Shown here: positions 54,269-62,389 of the stretch, piece by piece
Layout: every line of letters starts with the position of its first letter
How positions within the stretch are numbered: the first letter of the stretch is position 1
DNA from: Acidobacteriota bacterium
Lineage (GTDB): Bacteria > Acidobacteriota > Blastocatellia > UBA7656
NCBI GenBank assembly: GCA_016201275.1
Contig: JACQDB010000082.1
Coordinates: 62,001-126,000 of the forward strand
Length of the DNA: 64,000 nt
Reading direction: 5' to 3'
Made by a program: the position numbers and the translations under genes
Notes under the pieces: generated by a model
Databases searched by the model: none
Seen by the model: only the letters and a program-made list of their open reading frames with translations
Told to the model about the DNA's origin: nothing

Positions 54269-55141
54269 CTACACATCACACAGCGCGATGGCTTCGCGTA
54301 AAGAAGTCAGCGGGTCGCGTTTCGGCACAAACTCGTGTGCGAGGTATCCCTTATAGCCCAGGTCCACAATCGCTTTGCACACCGCCGCCCAATTCAATTC
54401 CTGCGTGCCGTCTAGTTCGTTGCGCCCCGGCACGCCGCCGGTGTGGAAATGGCCTATGTAGTCTTGGTTCTGGCGAATGGTGCGAATCACATCGCCTTCC
54501 ATGATCTGCATATGGTAAATGTCGTAGAGCAATTTCACTCGCGGCGAGTTGACGGCCTTGACGACTTCCACGCCAAAGGCGGTGTGGTCGCCTTGATAAT
54601 CTTTGTGGTCAACCTTGCTGTTCAAGAGTTCCACGCAAATCGTCACGCCTTCATTTTCGGCGACCTTCTTGATGCGATTCAAACCCAGCACGCAATTTTC
54701 ATGGGCTTGGGCATCGCTCAGGCCGCGTCGGTTGCCGAAGAAGGTGATGACGTTGGCGACCTTCATTTTAGCGGCTCGCGGAATGCGCTCTTCAAAATTT
54801 TTGACGATCTTATCGTGATTGGCCGGGTTGTTGAGAGCATCGGGAATCGTGCCGCCACCGGCGTAGCCCATCGAACAGATCAAGCCGTATGGGGCAATCA
54901 CCGGCCAATCTTTTTCTTCGAGTAAATCCATAGCGGTAAGTCCGAGGTCGGCAATCGCCCGGGCAAATTCATTGAGCGGAATTTTGCCGTAACACCAGCG
55001 CGACACCGATTGTTTGAGGCGACCATTTTTCACCACGCGGTCAAAGCGCGGCAGAGCGTTGCCGATTTTCGGAAGCAGCAAGGATGAAAGCGCGGTTGCG
55101 CCAATGCCGAACAGGGCGTCGCGTCTGTTGATGCTGGTCAT
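54269..55141 (-). CDS. Tat-exported sugar isomerase-like TIM barrel (Hyi family)
   Basis: A 290-residue protein. The N-terminus (INRRDALFGIGATALSSLLL) is a twin-arginine signal. The mature domain is an AP-endonuclease-2-type TIM barrel similar to hydroxypyruvate isomerase: SVSRWCYGKIPLNEFA, AMDLLEEKDWPVI, CVELLNSKVDHKDYQGDH with a metal-ligand Glu, LLYDIYHMQIMEGD and GHFHTGGVPGRNEL. The expected substrate is a sugar or hydroxypyruvate, with the enzyme in the periplasm. Tat export fits a protein that folds with its metal in the cytoplasm. Start ATG at 55141. Divergent from the sugar isomerase at 55544. Confidence 0.86.
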   Translation of the reverse strand: MTSINRRDALFGIGATALSSLLLPKIGNALPRFDRVVKNGRLKQSVSRWCYGKIPLNEFARAIADLGLTAMDLLEEKDWPVIAPYGLICSMGYAGGGTIPDALNNPANHDKIVKNFEERIPRAAKMKVANVITFFGNRRGLSDAQAHENCVLGLNRIKKVAENEGVTICVELLNSKVDHKDYQGDHTAFGVEVVKAVNSPRVKLLYDIYHMQIMEGDVIRTIRQNQDYIGHFHTGGVPGRNELDGTQELNWAAVCKAIVDLGYKGYLAHEFVPKRDPLTSLREAIALCDV

Positions 55142-55543
55142 AAATCCTCCGCGAAATGAAACGATGAAGTATGCACTTTGAATTGAAGCGGCATGGATGA
55201 TGCTATGCCGTATGAGGTGGTGTCAATCCGAGGCAGCCACAATCCCAGGCCTGCAATCAGGTTGCCGATTTAATGCGGGTAATGAATGCTCTCGGACTTG
55301 GCGAAGCTTGGCGGCTTGGCGGCTTGGCGCGAGAACCTAAGGTTGCGACCCCAACAACGGAGCGTGCGCCAAGCCGCCAAGCCGCCAAGCTGTCGCGTTC
55401 CCCCTCGCATCATTGGTGAACAATGACATACTGCCGATAAATTCTACGCCAAACTTGACGCCTTCTTTGCCTGCACGTTATAAGTTAGCCGAGCCGCTGA
55501 CCACGCTTCCGAAAACATCCCATAAGCAAAGGAAAATTGCACT
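55142..55543. other. Divergent intergenic region with a large stem-loop
   Basis: About 400 bases between the Tat TIM-barrel gene and the next sugar isomerase. It contains the octamer-based inverted repeat at 55306-55390. Divergent promoters must lie here, but I see no convincing boxes. Confidence 0.5.
55306..55390. repeat. Perfect 25-nt inverted repeat built of octamers
   Basis: Arm one (55306-55330) is gcttggcg in three tandem units; arm two (55366-55390) is its perfect complement. The loop has 35 nt. It can form a strong stem in either strand. Confidence 0.85.
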
Positions 55544-56785
55544 TTGACTATTCAACCATTTGCACCGCAATTCATGAAAATCGGCATCTTGACCGCCGCT
55601 CTACAAGAATTGACGCCCCGCGAAGTGCGCGACTCGGACCCCGACCGCGCCATCGAAGATTGGGTGGAGTTTGCGGCGGAAATCGGCGCAAGCAACCTGC
55701 AGATTTCCGCCGCGCTGCATCCCACGGAAGCCGACATTCCTGCCGCCGCGCTGCTTGACCCGGTGGCTAACACTTTGGATTTGCGCCAGCCCTTCAACCA
55801 AGACCGCGCCAATCGCGTGCTTGCTGCCTTGAAGCACTACAACATAGGCGTGTCCGATTTGGGCTATTTTGACAATATGCTGCACGATGATCCGGCCATA
55901 CGCAAAAAGAAACATGAGTTTATGCTGCGCGTCTTCGATGCCGCCGAACTGCTAGGGGTGGATGCGGTGTGCGGTTTTGTTGGGCGCAATCAAGCCTTGA
56001 GCCTGGAGCAAAACCTGTTGGATTTTGCCGACAGTTTTGTGCCGCTCTTACAGGAAGCCAAAGCTCGCGGTCTGACTTATCGCGTCGAACAATGCCCGAT
56101 GCCGGGATGGACGACGGGCGACAATTTTCATAACAACATCGCCTACACGCCCGGCACTTGGATTGCCTTGCATCGCCTCTGCGAAAAGGCTGGTGTCGGC
56201 GATCACTTCCGCATACATTACGACCCGTCGCACGCCATCTTGATGGGGCAGGACACGCGCTCGATTTTTCAATACCTGAAAGACGAAGGCTACAACTTTT
56301 TAATCGGCGGCTTTCACGTCAAAGGCCAGATCATCAACGCCAAAGGCGTGGCGGCGTGGGGCTACGGCGGCCAGACCATCGAGCGCGGCGACTGGATCAA
56401 TGGCAAGGCTTCGGAAAACCCCGCAGATCAAGCCAATGCTTGGCTCAAGCAGACAGTGTTGTGCGAACACGAATTGCCCGGCACAGCGCGTCATGACCCG
56501 CTGGCCTATTTGCAGAATCGCACGGTTGACTGGCTCGATCATCAACTGGCAGCGCGTGAGTTGTTGCAGCTTGACGTAGCCAATACGCACCTGATCGTTG
56601 AACACGAATACCCGCCCGCTCGCCTGCAAGACAAAGAGCGCTTGAAGCCTATTTTGCAAGGCTCCATCGCCTTCACGCGCAAGATAGACGAAGCGGCGGC
56701 CTGTATGTTCGCGCTGCAAGCGGAAGTCCTCGCCGCGCAAGGCATCCCCGTTCAAGGTCGAGGCCGTGAGGCTTATAGAAGTTAA
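55544..56785 (+). CDS. Sugar phosphate isomerase/epimerase-like TIM barrel
   Basis: A 413-residue protein of the xylose isomerase-like TIM-barrel superfamily. Visible: [65 protein letters not shown] with a metal-type Glu, and [14 protein letters not shown] with Asp/His ligands, then [10 protein letters not shown] with a His. No signal peptide, so cytoplasmic. The start is TTG at 55544 with AAAGGA upstream; the ATG at 55574 has none. Its last 60 nt are repeated at 57576-57635. Downstream, xylA was probably the original neighbour. Confidence 0.85.
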   Translation: MTIQPFAPQFMKIGILTAALQELTPREVRDSDPDRAIEDWVEFAAEIGASNLQISAALHPTEADIPAAALLDPVANTLDLRQPFNQDRANRVLAALKHYNIGVSDLGYFDNMLHDDPAIRKKKHEFMLRVFDAAELLGVDAVCGFVGRNQALSLEQNLLDFADSFVPLLQEAKARGLTYRVEQCPMPGWTTGDNFHNNIAYTPGTWIALHRLCEKAGVGDHFRIHYDPSHAILMGQDTRSIFQYLKDEGYNFLIGGFHVKGQIINAKGVAAWGYGGQTIERGDWINGKASENPADQANAWLKQTVLCEHELPGTARHDPLAYLQNRTVDWLDHQLAARELLQLDVANTHLIVEHEYPPARLQDKERLKPILQGSIAFTRKIDEAAACMFALQAEVLAAQGIPVQGRGREAYRS

Positions 56786-56786
56786 G
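56727..56786 (+). repeat. Direct repeat L1: 3' end of the sugar isomerase gene
   Basis: This 60-nt end of the isomerase gene is repeated at 57576-57635 with a single mismatch (cgcaagg against cgccagg). The two copies bound the xisH-xisI pair. Confidence 0.9.
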
Positions 56787-56794
56787 AGTTGGTT

Positions 56795-57211
56795 ATGCCC
56801 AGATTAGACCTAATTCATGACGCGGTGAAAAACGCGCTGATAAAAGACGGATGGACGATCACCGACGATCCCTACATCATCGAGTACAAAGAATTGACGC
56901 TGTATGCCGATCTTGCTGCGGAACGGGCGATTGCCGCAGAACGCAGCGGACAAAAGATCGTCATTGAAGTGAAAAGTTTTGTGGGCCTTTCTAAACTTCA
57001 AGACTTGAAAGTAGCGCTTGGACAGTACGATATTTATATCAGCTTTTTGGAATTGCTTGACCCTGAACGCCAACTCTATATTGCGATCAGCGAAAAAGTG
57101 TATGAAGAGTTTTTCAATCAGGAAGCGATTCAGGTAGTAGTGAAACGGCATCAACTTCCACTACTCGTCGTCAAGCTGGAAACCGAGGAGATTGTGCGAT
57201 GGACAAGGTAA
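56795..57211 (+). CDS. xisH: XisH-family protein
   Basis: A 138-residue protein of the XisH family: LIHDAVKNALIKDGWTITDDP, ELTLYADLAAERAIAAER, KIVIEVKSFVGLSKLQDLK and ALGQYDIYISFLELLDPER. The IEVKSF motif and the preceding Asp are typical of a restriction-endonuclease-like core (D...ExK). In Anabaena, XisH with XisI is needed for excision of the fdxN element, but in most genomes the pair occurs without that element. It overlaps xisI by 13 nt. I chose the ATG at 56795. The pair sits between direct repeats made from the isomerase gene. Confidence 0.93.
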   Translation: MPRLDLIHDAVKNALIKDGWTITDDPYIIEYKELTLYADLAAERAIAAERSGQKIVIEVKSFVGLSKLQDLKVALGQYDIYISFLELLDPERQLYIAISEKVYEEFFNQEAIQVVVKRHQLPLLVVKLETEEIVRWTR

Positions 57212-57540
57212 TGGAATATCCGCAAATCATCAAACGTATCCTCACCGAATATGTTGAACTGAGTAATCGCCGACTCCACCCCGAAGTGGAAAAACTGCTG
57301 GTGATGGATGAAGCACGAGGGCATTATCTGTGGCTGAAACTCGGTTGGGAAAGCGGACGGCGAGTCAAATACATCACGGTTTATGTTCGTCTTCGTGACG
57401 GCAAATTCTGGATAGAAGAAGACTGGACCGAAGACGGCATCGCTGCCGATTTACTGCGCGCAGGGGTTCCCAAAGAAGACATCGTGCTGGCTTTTCATGA
57501 CCCGGAAACACGCAAGCATACAGACTTTGCGGCAGCCTGA
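57199..57540 (+). CDS. xisI: XisI-family protein
   Basis: A 113-residue protein of the XisI family: EYVELSNRRLHPEVEKLLVMDE, RGHYLWLKLGWES, VYVRLRDGKFWIEEDWTEDG, and DLLRAGVPKEDIVLAFHDPE. It works with XisH, whose gene it overlaps, and both are needed for fdxN element excision in Anabaena; the biochemical function is not established. It carries no known catalytic motif. The 3' flank (57541-57575) is followed by a copy of the end of the neighbouring isomerase gene. Confidence 0.93.
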   Translation: MDKVMEYPQIIKRILTEYVELSNRRLHPEVEKLLVMDEARGHYLWLKLGWESGRRVKYITVYVRLRDGKFWIEEDWTEDGIAADLLRAGVPKEDIVLAFHDPETRKHTDFAAA

Positions 57541-57575
57541 CCAAAAGCTGTACAAGTAGATGCAGCGGCAATCAA

Positions 57576-57635
57576 TCCTCGCCGCGCCAGGCATCCCCGT
57601 TCAAGGTCGAGGCCGTGAGGCTTATAGAAGTTAAG
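57576..57635 (+). repeat. Direct repeat L2: copy of the sugar isomerase 3' end
   Basis: The second copy of the 60-nt repeat (first copy at 56727-56786). It ends with the same stop codon context and is followed by AAGGAG, which would be a natural ribosome site for the next gene. Confidence 0.9.
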
Positions 57636-57644
57636 GAGTGACTT

Positions 57645-57716
57645 CATGAGGCAGCAAAATTTTTAACCGCGACCGCAAGATAAATTCACCTTCGGATTGT
57701 GGACGGTGGCCAATCG
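57645..57716 (+). pseudogene. Direct repeat R1: remnant of the xylA 5' end
   Basis: This stretch repeats the first 71-72 nt of xylA (58307-58378) with about six substitutions. The ATG at 57646 would give MRQQNF followed by TAA, so the copy is broken at codon 7. AAGGAG precedes it at the right distance, which suggests that it was once the genuine xylA start. Confidence 0.88.
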
Positions 57717-57749
57717 TGTACCCAATACTTTGAGGATTGAGTAAATGCA

Positions 57750-57938
57750 ATGACGGCAAAGGAAGTTATCAAGCGGTTAAAAGCCGAAGGTTGGTACGAG
57801 GTTCGACAAGTGGGAAGTCATAAACAATTCAAACATGATATAAAGTCAGGCTTGGTAACCGTTCCGGTTCACGGCAATAAAGACCTACCGAAAGGTACGC
57901 TTGCCAGCATTTTCAAGCAGGCGGGATGGAGTTCGTGA
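57750..57938 (+). CDS. hicA: HicA-family toxin
   Basis: A 62-residue mRNA interferase of type II toxin-antitoxin systems. The dsRBD-like fold and active site are visible: KEVIKRLKAEGWYEVRQVGSH KQF (the conserved G-S-H with the catalytic His) and VTVPVHGNKDLPKGTLASI. Its stop overlaps the ATG of hicB (TGATG), so the two are co-translated. The neutral part of the pair is encoded directly downstream. Flanked by copies of the xylA start. Confidence 0.94.
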   Translation: MTAKEVIKRLKAEGWYEVRQVGSHKQFKHDIKSGLVTVPVHGNKDLPKGTLASIFKQAGWSS

Positions 57939-58165
57939 TGATGAAAGAGTATGTGGTTATTTATGAGCAGGGAAAAGCGGGAGAGGAGAATTGGGGCGCG
58001 TATGTGCCTGACCTTCCAGGATGTATTTCGACGGGCGAGACCTTGGAGGAAGCACAACACAACATCCGCGAAGCGATTCACCTTCACCTCGAAGGCTTGA
58101 AAGCCGAAGGACTACCGATTCCTGAGCCAACCACTCAAGTTGATAAGGTTTCTATCGCTGCTTAG
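57938..58165 (+). CDS. hicB: HicB-family antitoxin
   Basis: A 75-residue antitoxin of the HicB family with a degraded-RNase-H fold: EYVVIYEQGKAGEENWGAYVP, DLPGCISTGETLEEAQHNI, and REAIHLHLEGLKAEGLPIPEP. No helix-turn-helix C-terminal domain follows, so this is the short form. It starts at the ATG overlapping the hicA stop. Its own TAG stop codon is part of the left end of the MITE-like element at 58160. Confidence 0.92.
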   Translation: MMKEYVVIYEQGKAGEENWGAYVPDLPGCISTGETLEEAQHNIREAIHLHLEGLKAEGLPIPEPTTQVDKVSIAA

Positions 58166-58276
58166 GATTGTGGATGAAATAAAGTGTAGCCTTGTAGGAG
58201 CAACCACAGAGGGTTGCCCCTACAAGGCCTTGGAAAATCACTCAAGTGTTGCACTTTATTTCATCCGTCATCCTTA
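58160..58276. mobile_element. MITE-like palindromic element, copy 2
   Basis: A 117-nt element homologous to 22918-23035. Terminal inverted repeats: left gcttaggattgtggatgaaa, right catccgtcatccttaa; both copies continue into aataaagtg. The centre is a palindrome of the type ttgtaggagcaacc / ggttgcccctacaag, followed by ggaaaatcactcaag. Its left end gives hicB its TAG stop codon. No coding capacity. Confidence 0.78.
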
Positions 58277-58306
58277 ATCTTATCGAAATCTGAAAGGTAG
58301 AAAGCT

Positions 58307-58378
58307 CATGGCGCAGCAAAATTTTCAACCGCGACCGCAAGATAAATTCACCTTTGGATTGTGGACGGTGGCCAATCG
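58307..58378 (+). repeat. Direct repeat R2: start of the intact xylA
   Basis: Second copy of the xylA 5' repeat (first copy at 57645-57716). The two copies bound the hicA-hicB pair and the MITE-like element. Confidence 0.88.
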
Positions 58379-59477
58379 CGGACGCGACCCCTTTGGCGAC
58401 GCCGTGCGCGATACTCTCGCGCCGGTTGAGGCCGTCAAGCTGCTCGCCGAGGTTGGCGCTTACGGCGTCAACTTTCACGATAACGACTTGGTACCGATTG
58501 ATGCCACACCAAGTGAACGCGATACCATCGTCCGCGAGTTCAAAAAAGCCTGCGACGAAAGCGGCCTCAACGTGCCTATGGCGACGGTCAATCTCTTTTA
58601 CGACCCGGTTTTTCGTGACGGCGCTTTCACCGCTAACGACCCGGCGGTGCGCGCTTATGCCGTGCAGAAAACCATGCAGGCGATGGATTTGGGAGCCGAA
58701 TGCGGTGCCAAAATTTTTGTCTTGTGGGGCGGACGCGAAGGTGTCGAGACCGAGGCCTGTCGCCGTCCCGATGAAGCCATCAAACGCTTGCGCGAGGCGC
58801 TGAATTATCTGTGCGAATACGCGCTTGATAAAGGCTACGATTACAAATTCGCTTTGGAAGCCAAGCCCAACGAACCACGCGCCGATATTTATATGCCGAC
58901 CACGGGCGCATACCTGGCGTTCATTGCCACGCTCGACCATCCTGAAATTGTTGGCGTCAACCCGGAGGTAGCGCATGAACAGATGTCGGGATTGAATATG
59001 ACGCACGCCGTCGCCCAAGCTTGGGAGGCGGGAAAACTGTTTCACCTAGACCTTAACGATCAAGTGCCTGGGCGCTACGATCAGGATTTGCGCTTTGGTT
59101 CGGCGAATCCGAAAGCGGCATTTTTTCTGGTCAAGTTTTTAGAGGACGTGGGCTATGAAGGGGCGCGGCATTTCGATGCTCACGCCTATCGCACGGAAGA
59201 TTATCAAGGCGTCAAGGATTTCGCTCGCGGGTGTATGCGTACCTATTTAATTTTGAAAGAGAAGGCGCGACAGTGGAACGAAGACGCCGACATCCAAGCG
59301 CTGCTTGCCGAGATGAACGAAGAGCGCAACGAGTTGCCGAGGTTCAAGCCGTATGCCAAAGATGGCGCGGCGGCCTTGCGGTCTTATCACTTTGACCGCG
59401 CTGCATTGGCCGCCAAAGGTTTGCAATACGAAAAACTCGATCAATTGACCATAGACATTTTGTTAGGGGTTCGATAA
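58308..59477 (+). CDS. xylA: Xylose isomerase, actinobacterial-type class I
   Basis: A 389-residue enzyme interconverting D-xylose and D-xylulose. Hallmarks: [30 protein letters not shown] with the catalytic His, [11 protein letters not shown], the metal-binding [22 protein letters not shown] and [11 protein letters not shown]. The length fits class I enzymes of Streptomyces type rather than the 440-residue class II. GAAAGG lies upstream of the ATG. A partial, broken copy of its first 72 nt is found at 57645-57716. The SGNH hydrolase gene begins 9 nt after its stop. Confidence 0.96.
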   Translation: MAQQNFQPRPQDKFTFGLWTVANRGRDPFGDAVRDTLAPVEAVKLLAEVGAYGVNFHDNDLVPIDATPSERDTIVREFKKACDESGLNVPMATVNLFYDPVFRDGAFTANDPAVRAYAVQKTMQAMDLGAECGAKIFVLWGGREGVETEACRRPDEAIKRLREALNYLCEYALDKGYDYKFALEAKPNEPRADIYMPTTGAYLAFIATLDHPEIVGVNPEVAHEQMSGLNMTHAVAQAWEAGKLFHLDLNDQVPGRYDQDLRFGSANPKAAFFLVKFLEDVGYEGARHFDAHAYRTEDYQGVKDFARGCMRTYLILKEKARQWNEDADIQALLAEMNEERNELPRFKPYAKDGAAALRSYHFDRAALAAKGLQYEKLDQLTIDILLGVR

Positions 59478-59486
59478 GGAGAGACT

Positions 59487-60263
59487 ATGCCCAGATTTTT
59501 TGCCGGCTTTTTTCTATTGATGATGGGTGCGATGTCAGTAGCGGCGCAAACGACTCCGGCGCAGGAATGCGAAGACGCGAAGAACCGCGTCAAGCAACTG
59601 GATGCGCGCTTGAAAGACTGGCCGAATCTGGCGCGTTATCGTGATGCCAACGCCAAGGTCGCGCCGCCAGCAAAAGATGAACCCCGGGTTGTTTTTATGG
59701 GCGATTCGATTACTGATTTGTGGGACGATAACGGCTTCGGCGGCTTCTTTCCCGGCAAGCCTTATCTCAATCGCGGCATCAGCGGACAGACCACGCCGCA
59801 GATGTTGATTCGCTTTCGCCCCGACGTGGTTGCCTTGAAACCGAAAGTCGTCGTCATACTCGCAGGCACCAATGACATTGCCGGAAACACCGGGGCGATG
59901 ACGCTGGAAGACATCGAAAACAATCTCGCTGCGATGGCCGATTTGGCTCGCGCCAACGGCATACGCGTGGTGCTGGCGTCGCTGTTGCCGGTCAGCGATT
60001 ACGAAAAGAACCAAGATGGCCATCCGATTATTCAAACGACGCGCCGTCCGCCGGAAAAAATCCTCGCCCTCAATGCGTGGATGAAAGCGTTTTGCGCCAA
60101 ATCCGCTTGCGTCTATCTGGATTACTTTTCCGCGATGGTGGACGACAAAGGTTTTTTGAAAGAAGAACTGAGTAAAGACGGATTGCACGCCGATGAGAAA
60201 GGCTACGCCGTAATGGGGCCGCTTGCTGAAAAAGCCATCGCCGCCGCCTTGAAGAAAAGGTAG
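59487..60263 (+). CDS. Secreted SGNH/GDSL-family hydrolase
   Basis: A 258-residue esterase-type enzyme. Signal peptide: RFFAGFFLLMMGAMSVAA. Block I FMGDSITDLW carries the Ser nucleophile; block II NRGISGQTTPQM the Gly; block III GTNDIAGN the Asn; block V DGLHADEKGYAVM the Asp and His. Family members release acyl groups from carbohydrates or lipids. It has AAGGAGA before the ATG and follows xylA after 9 nt, so they share an operon; acetyl-xylan or similar ester breakdown would fit with xylose use, but that is inferred. Confidence 0.92.
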   Translation: MPRFFAGFFLLMMGAMSVAAQTTPAQECEDAKNRVKQLDARLKDWPNLARYRDANAKVAPPAKDEPRVVFMGDSITDLWDDNGFGGFFPGKPYLNRGISGQTTPQMLIRFRPDVVALKPKVVVILAGTNDIAGNTGAMTLEDIENNLAAMADLARANGIRVVLASLLPVSDYEKNQDGHPIIQTTRRPPEKILALNAWMKAFCAKSACVYLDYFSAMVDDKGFLKEELSKDGLHADEKGYAVMGPLAEKAIAAALKKR

Positions 60264-60373
60264 TGGTGCAAAGGACGAGCTATCTGCAACAGCCGTTATT
60301 TGCGTCGAACCGGCGACGAAAAGACATCTCGCCAATTCGCAATTTGCCCTACTGCAAAATCCCTGTTGCAAGG

Positions 60374-60379
60374 TATAAT
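60374..60379 (+). promoter_or_regulatory. Candidate -10 box for the small secreted protein
   Basis: A perfect TATAAT lies about 80 nt upstream of the ATG at 60460. A ttgccc at 60344 is too far (24 nt) and actgca at 60351 has the right spacing (17 nt) but is a weak -35 match. The AT-rich leader between here and the AAGGAG ribosome site supports a promoter. Confidence 0.45.
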
Positions 60380-60459
60380 AAGCGGCGCTCTGACAATACA
60401 GTGGTTGTCAGAAACTTGAAACCACTAACCAATTTTCAAACCGTTGAAAGGAGTTTGTA

Positions 60460-60843
60460 ATGCACAAGAGACTCATTTATCTGGCCATCGCGTTGCTGGC
60501 CTTCAGCGCCTCGATCACCGTCAGTGCGGCGATCAAGAGCGATGCCAAAGAGGTAACCATTAAAGGCGAAGTCATTGACCAGCCTTGTTACGAAGGCAAA
60601 AACGGGGCGCGTGGCGAAGCGCACAAAGCCTGTGCCTTGTCCTGTGCCAAGCGCGGCAATCAACTGGCAATCGTGGACGACAAGAATAATGTCTATTCGA
60701 TTACCGGTGATTATACCGCCAATAAAAACGAGAAGTTGATTGCGTTTGTCGCGGAAACCGTCGAAGCCAAAGGCGTCGTCACGGAAAAAGATGGCAAAAA
60801 ATTCATTGCCCTTTCTGCCATCAAAAAAGCAGAGAGCCATTAA
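60460..60843 (+). CDS. Small secreted Cys/His-containing protein, unknown function
   Basis: A 127-residue protein that I do not recognise by name, although similar short secreted proteins with the same core exist in my memory. The signal peptide (HKRLIYLAIALLAFSASITV) is followed by VTIKGEVIDQPCYEGK and then GEAHKACALSCAKRGNQLA. The pattern Cys, then His-x2-Ala-Cys-x3-Cys could bind a metal or form a disulfide. The C-terminal half is beta-rich (NKNEKLIAFVAETVEAKGVV) and resembles an OB-like fold. AAAGGAG stands before the ATG and a TATAAT at 60374. Periplasmic location is likely. Confidence 0.72.
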   Translation: MHKRLIYLAIALLAFSASITVSAAIKSDAKEVTIKGEVIDQPCYEGKNGARGEAHKACALSCAKRGNQLAIVDDKNNVYSITGDYTANKNEKLIAFVAETVEAKGVVTEKDGKKFIALSAIKKAESH

Positions 60844-60947
60844 TTCTGCTGCCGTCACGTTTCCGTAAATCAATGGGCGAGCCGATCTCGCCCATTTCTA
60901 TTTCGCCTTCTTTTCGCCGACCGCAAGGTTTTTTTCGCTAGCCGATT

Positions 60948-62036
60948 ATGTCATTCACCGACTTTGATTTTGATGAACGCCTGGCAAACGCCGCTACTTT
61001 ACCGGCTGATCTCTATTGCAACGATGCGGTTTTCGCGCACGAAACGCGCCGCATTTTTCAGCGCACCTGGCAACTGGCAGGACGCTTGGAACAACTGCCC
61101 ACCAGCGGCAGCTATTTCACTTTCGAGTTGCATGGCGAACCGTTGGTCATCGTGCGCGGCAAAGACGAAATCATCAGAGGCTTCTTCAACGTCTGTCGTC
61201 ATCGCGCCGGCCCCGTTGCCGGTGGCGCGGGGTGTCGCCCTTCTCTGCAATGCGCCTATCACGGTTGGAACTATGCGCTCGATGGACGTTTGCTGGCGAC
61301 ACCTGCTTTTGAAGGCGTCGCCGACTTTGATAAAAACGATCACAGCCTGGTGAGCGTGTCGGTTGCCGTGTGGGAGTCGTTCATCTTTGTCAATCTTGAT
61401 CCGACCAGCACGCCGCTGACCGATGTTCTCGAAGACATCCCTGCGCTCACCGCCCCTTTCAATCTAGCGAACCTGAAATTTGTCGAGCGCCGCGACTATC
61501 TGCTTGACTGCAACTGGAAAGTCTATGTGGACAATTTTCTGGAAGGCTATCATCTGCCGATGGTGCATCCGGGCTTGATGCGCGAATTGGACTTCTCGAA
61601 ATATCGCACCCTCACGCGGCGGTATTATTCGTTGCAGGACGCGCCGATTCGTCCGGCTTCACCCAAAGACGACCAACGCTATTATCAAAGCGACGCGCAC
61701 AACGAGGCGCTGTATTTCTGGGTCTTTCCCAATTTGATGATCAACATCAATCCAGCAACCCTCTCGACCAATTTGATTGTGCCGTTGTCTGCGGAAAAGA
61801 CGCTGACCATTTTCGAATGGTTCACGCCGGAGCAAGAACTTGCCACAGCGTCAGAGCGGCTACAGGCGACCATTGAATTCAGCGACGAGATTCAACAAGA
61901 AGACATCGCCATTTGCGAAGCGGTGCAGCGCGGACTGCGTTCGCAATCGTATGACAGAGGTCGCTACGCCGTGCGTTTTGAAAACGGCCTGCATCATTTT
62001 CATCAGCTTTGGCGGGAGTTTTGTGTGACTGAATAA
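60948..62036 (+). CDS. Rieske-type oxygenase alpha subunit
   Basis: A 362-residue aromatic-ring-hydroxylase-type subunit. The Rieske cluster ligands are in NVCRHRAGPVAGG and CAYHGWNYALDGRL (C-x-H ... C-x2-H). The mononuclear iron site has NFLEGYHLPMVHPG (His, His) with a distal Asp. The length and the LDCNWKVYVDNFLEGYH motif fit the group including choline/glycine-betaine/carnitine monooxygenases and other ring-hydroxylating enzymes. No reductase or beta subunit is adjacent. Start ATG at 60948 is not preceded by a strong ribosome site. Confidence 0.92.
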   Translation: MSFTDFDFDERLANAATLPADLYCNDAVFAHETRRIFQRTWQLAGRLEQLPTSGSYFTFELHGEPLVIVRGKDEIIRGFFNVCRHRAGPVAGGAGCRPSLQCAYHGWNYALDGRLLATPAFEGVADFDKNDHSLVSVSVAVWESFIFVNLDPTSTPLTDVLEDIPALTAPFNLANLKFVERRDYLLDCNWKVYVDNFLEGYHLPMVHPGLMRELDFSKYRTLTRRYYSLQDAPIRPASPKDDQRYYQSDAHNEALYFWVFPNLMININPATLSTNLIVPLSAEKTLTIFEWFTPEQELATASERLQATIEFSDEIQQEDIAICEAVQRGLRSQSYDRGRYAVRFENGLHHFHQLWREFCVTE

Positions 62037-62389
62037 GACTCGCCGCTTGTCTTGCCGCCACCGCCACAAAGCAAAAATCAAGCAACGCGGAATAAACTTT
62101 CCCGCCCCAAGGTTTTTATCTTCGTGGGAAAGGGACAAGGGGCGTTGCCGCAATGGAAGGCTGAGTTTGCGCCAAGCGTCCGCCTCGCGTAGATGAGGGT
62201 TTGCGGCGGCGGTTGATTTTTTGCCGCAAGACCAGTATGGTTTGCTCATCCAATTCAGGCAGAATAATTCAAAACAAGAAGAAGAATTGCACCCTCTTCC
62301 TCCTTGCAGATTCCAGGATAGATGGCAGCATTGTCGGGGCAATGACTAAACCGATAAACCGATCACCGCTCAACGCAAAGGAAACGCAT
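62037..62389. other. Non-coding interval
   Basis: About 350 bases between the oxygenase and the surface protein gene. An open frame from 62201 joins the next gene in frame but its first 63 residues lack protein character; I treat it as non-coding. No further structure is recognised. Confidence 0.4.

Noticed and set aside
58242-59045. 267-codon minus-strand frame opposite xylA
   Set aside because: Antisense to xylose isomerase, and its first codons lie in the MITE-like element. No protein motif.
59535-60371. 278-codon minus-strand frame opposite the SGNH hydrolase
   Set aside because: Shadow of a well-supported secreted hydrolase.
62201-62389. N-terminal extension of the Reeler-like protein
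   Set aside because: The extra 63 residues precede a perfect signal peptide with its own ribosome site, so they are not part of the protein.
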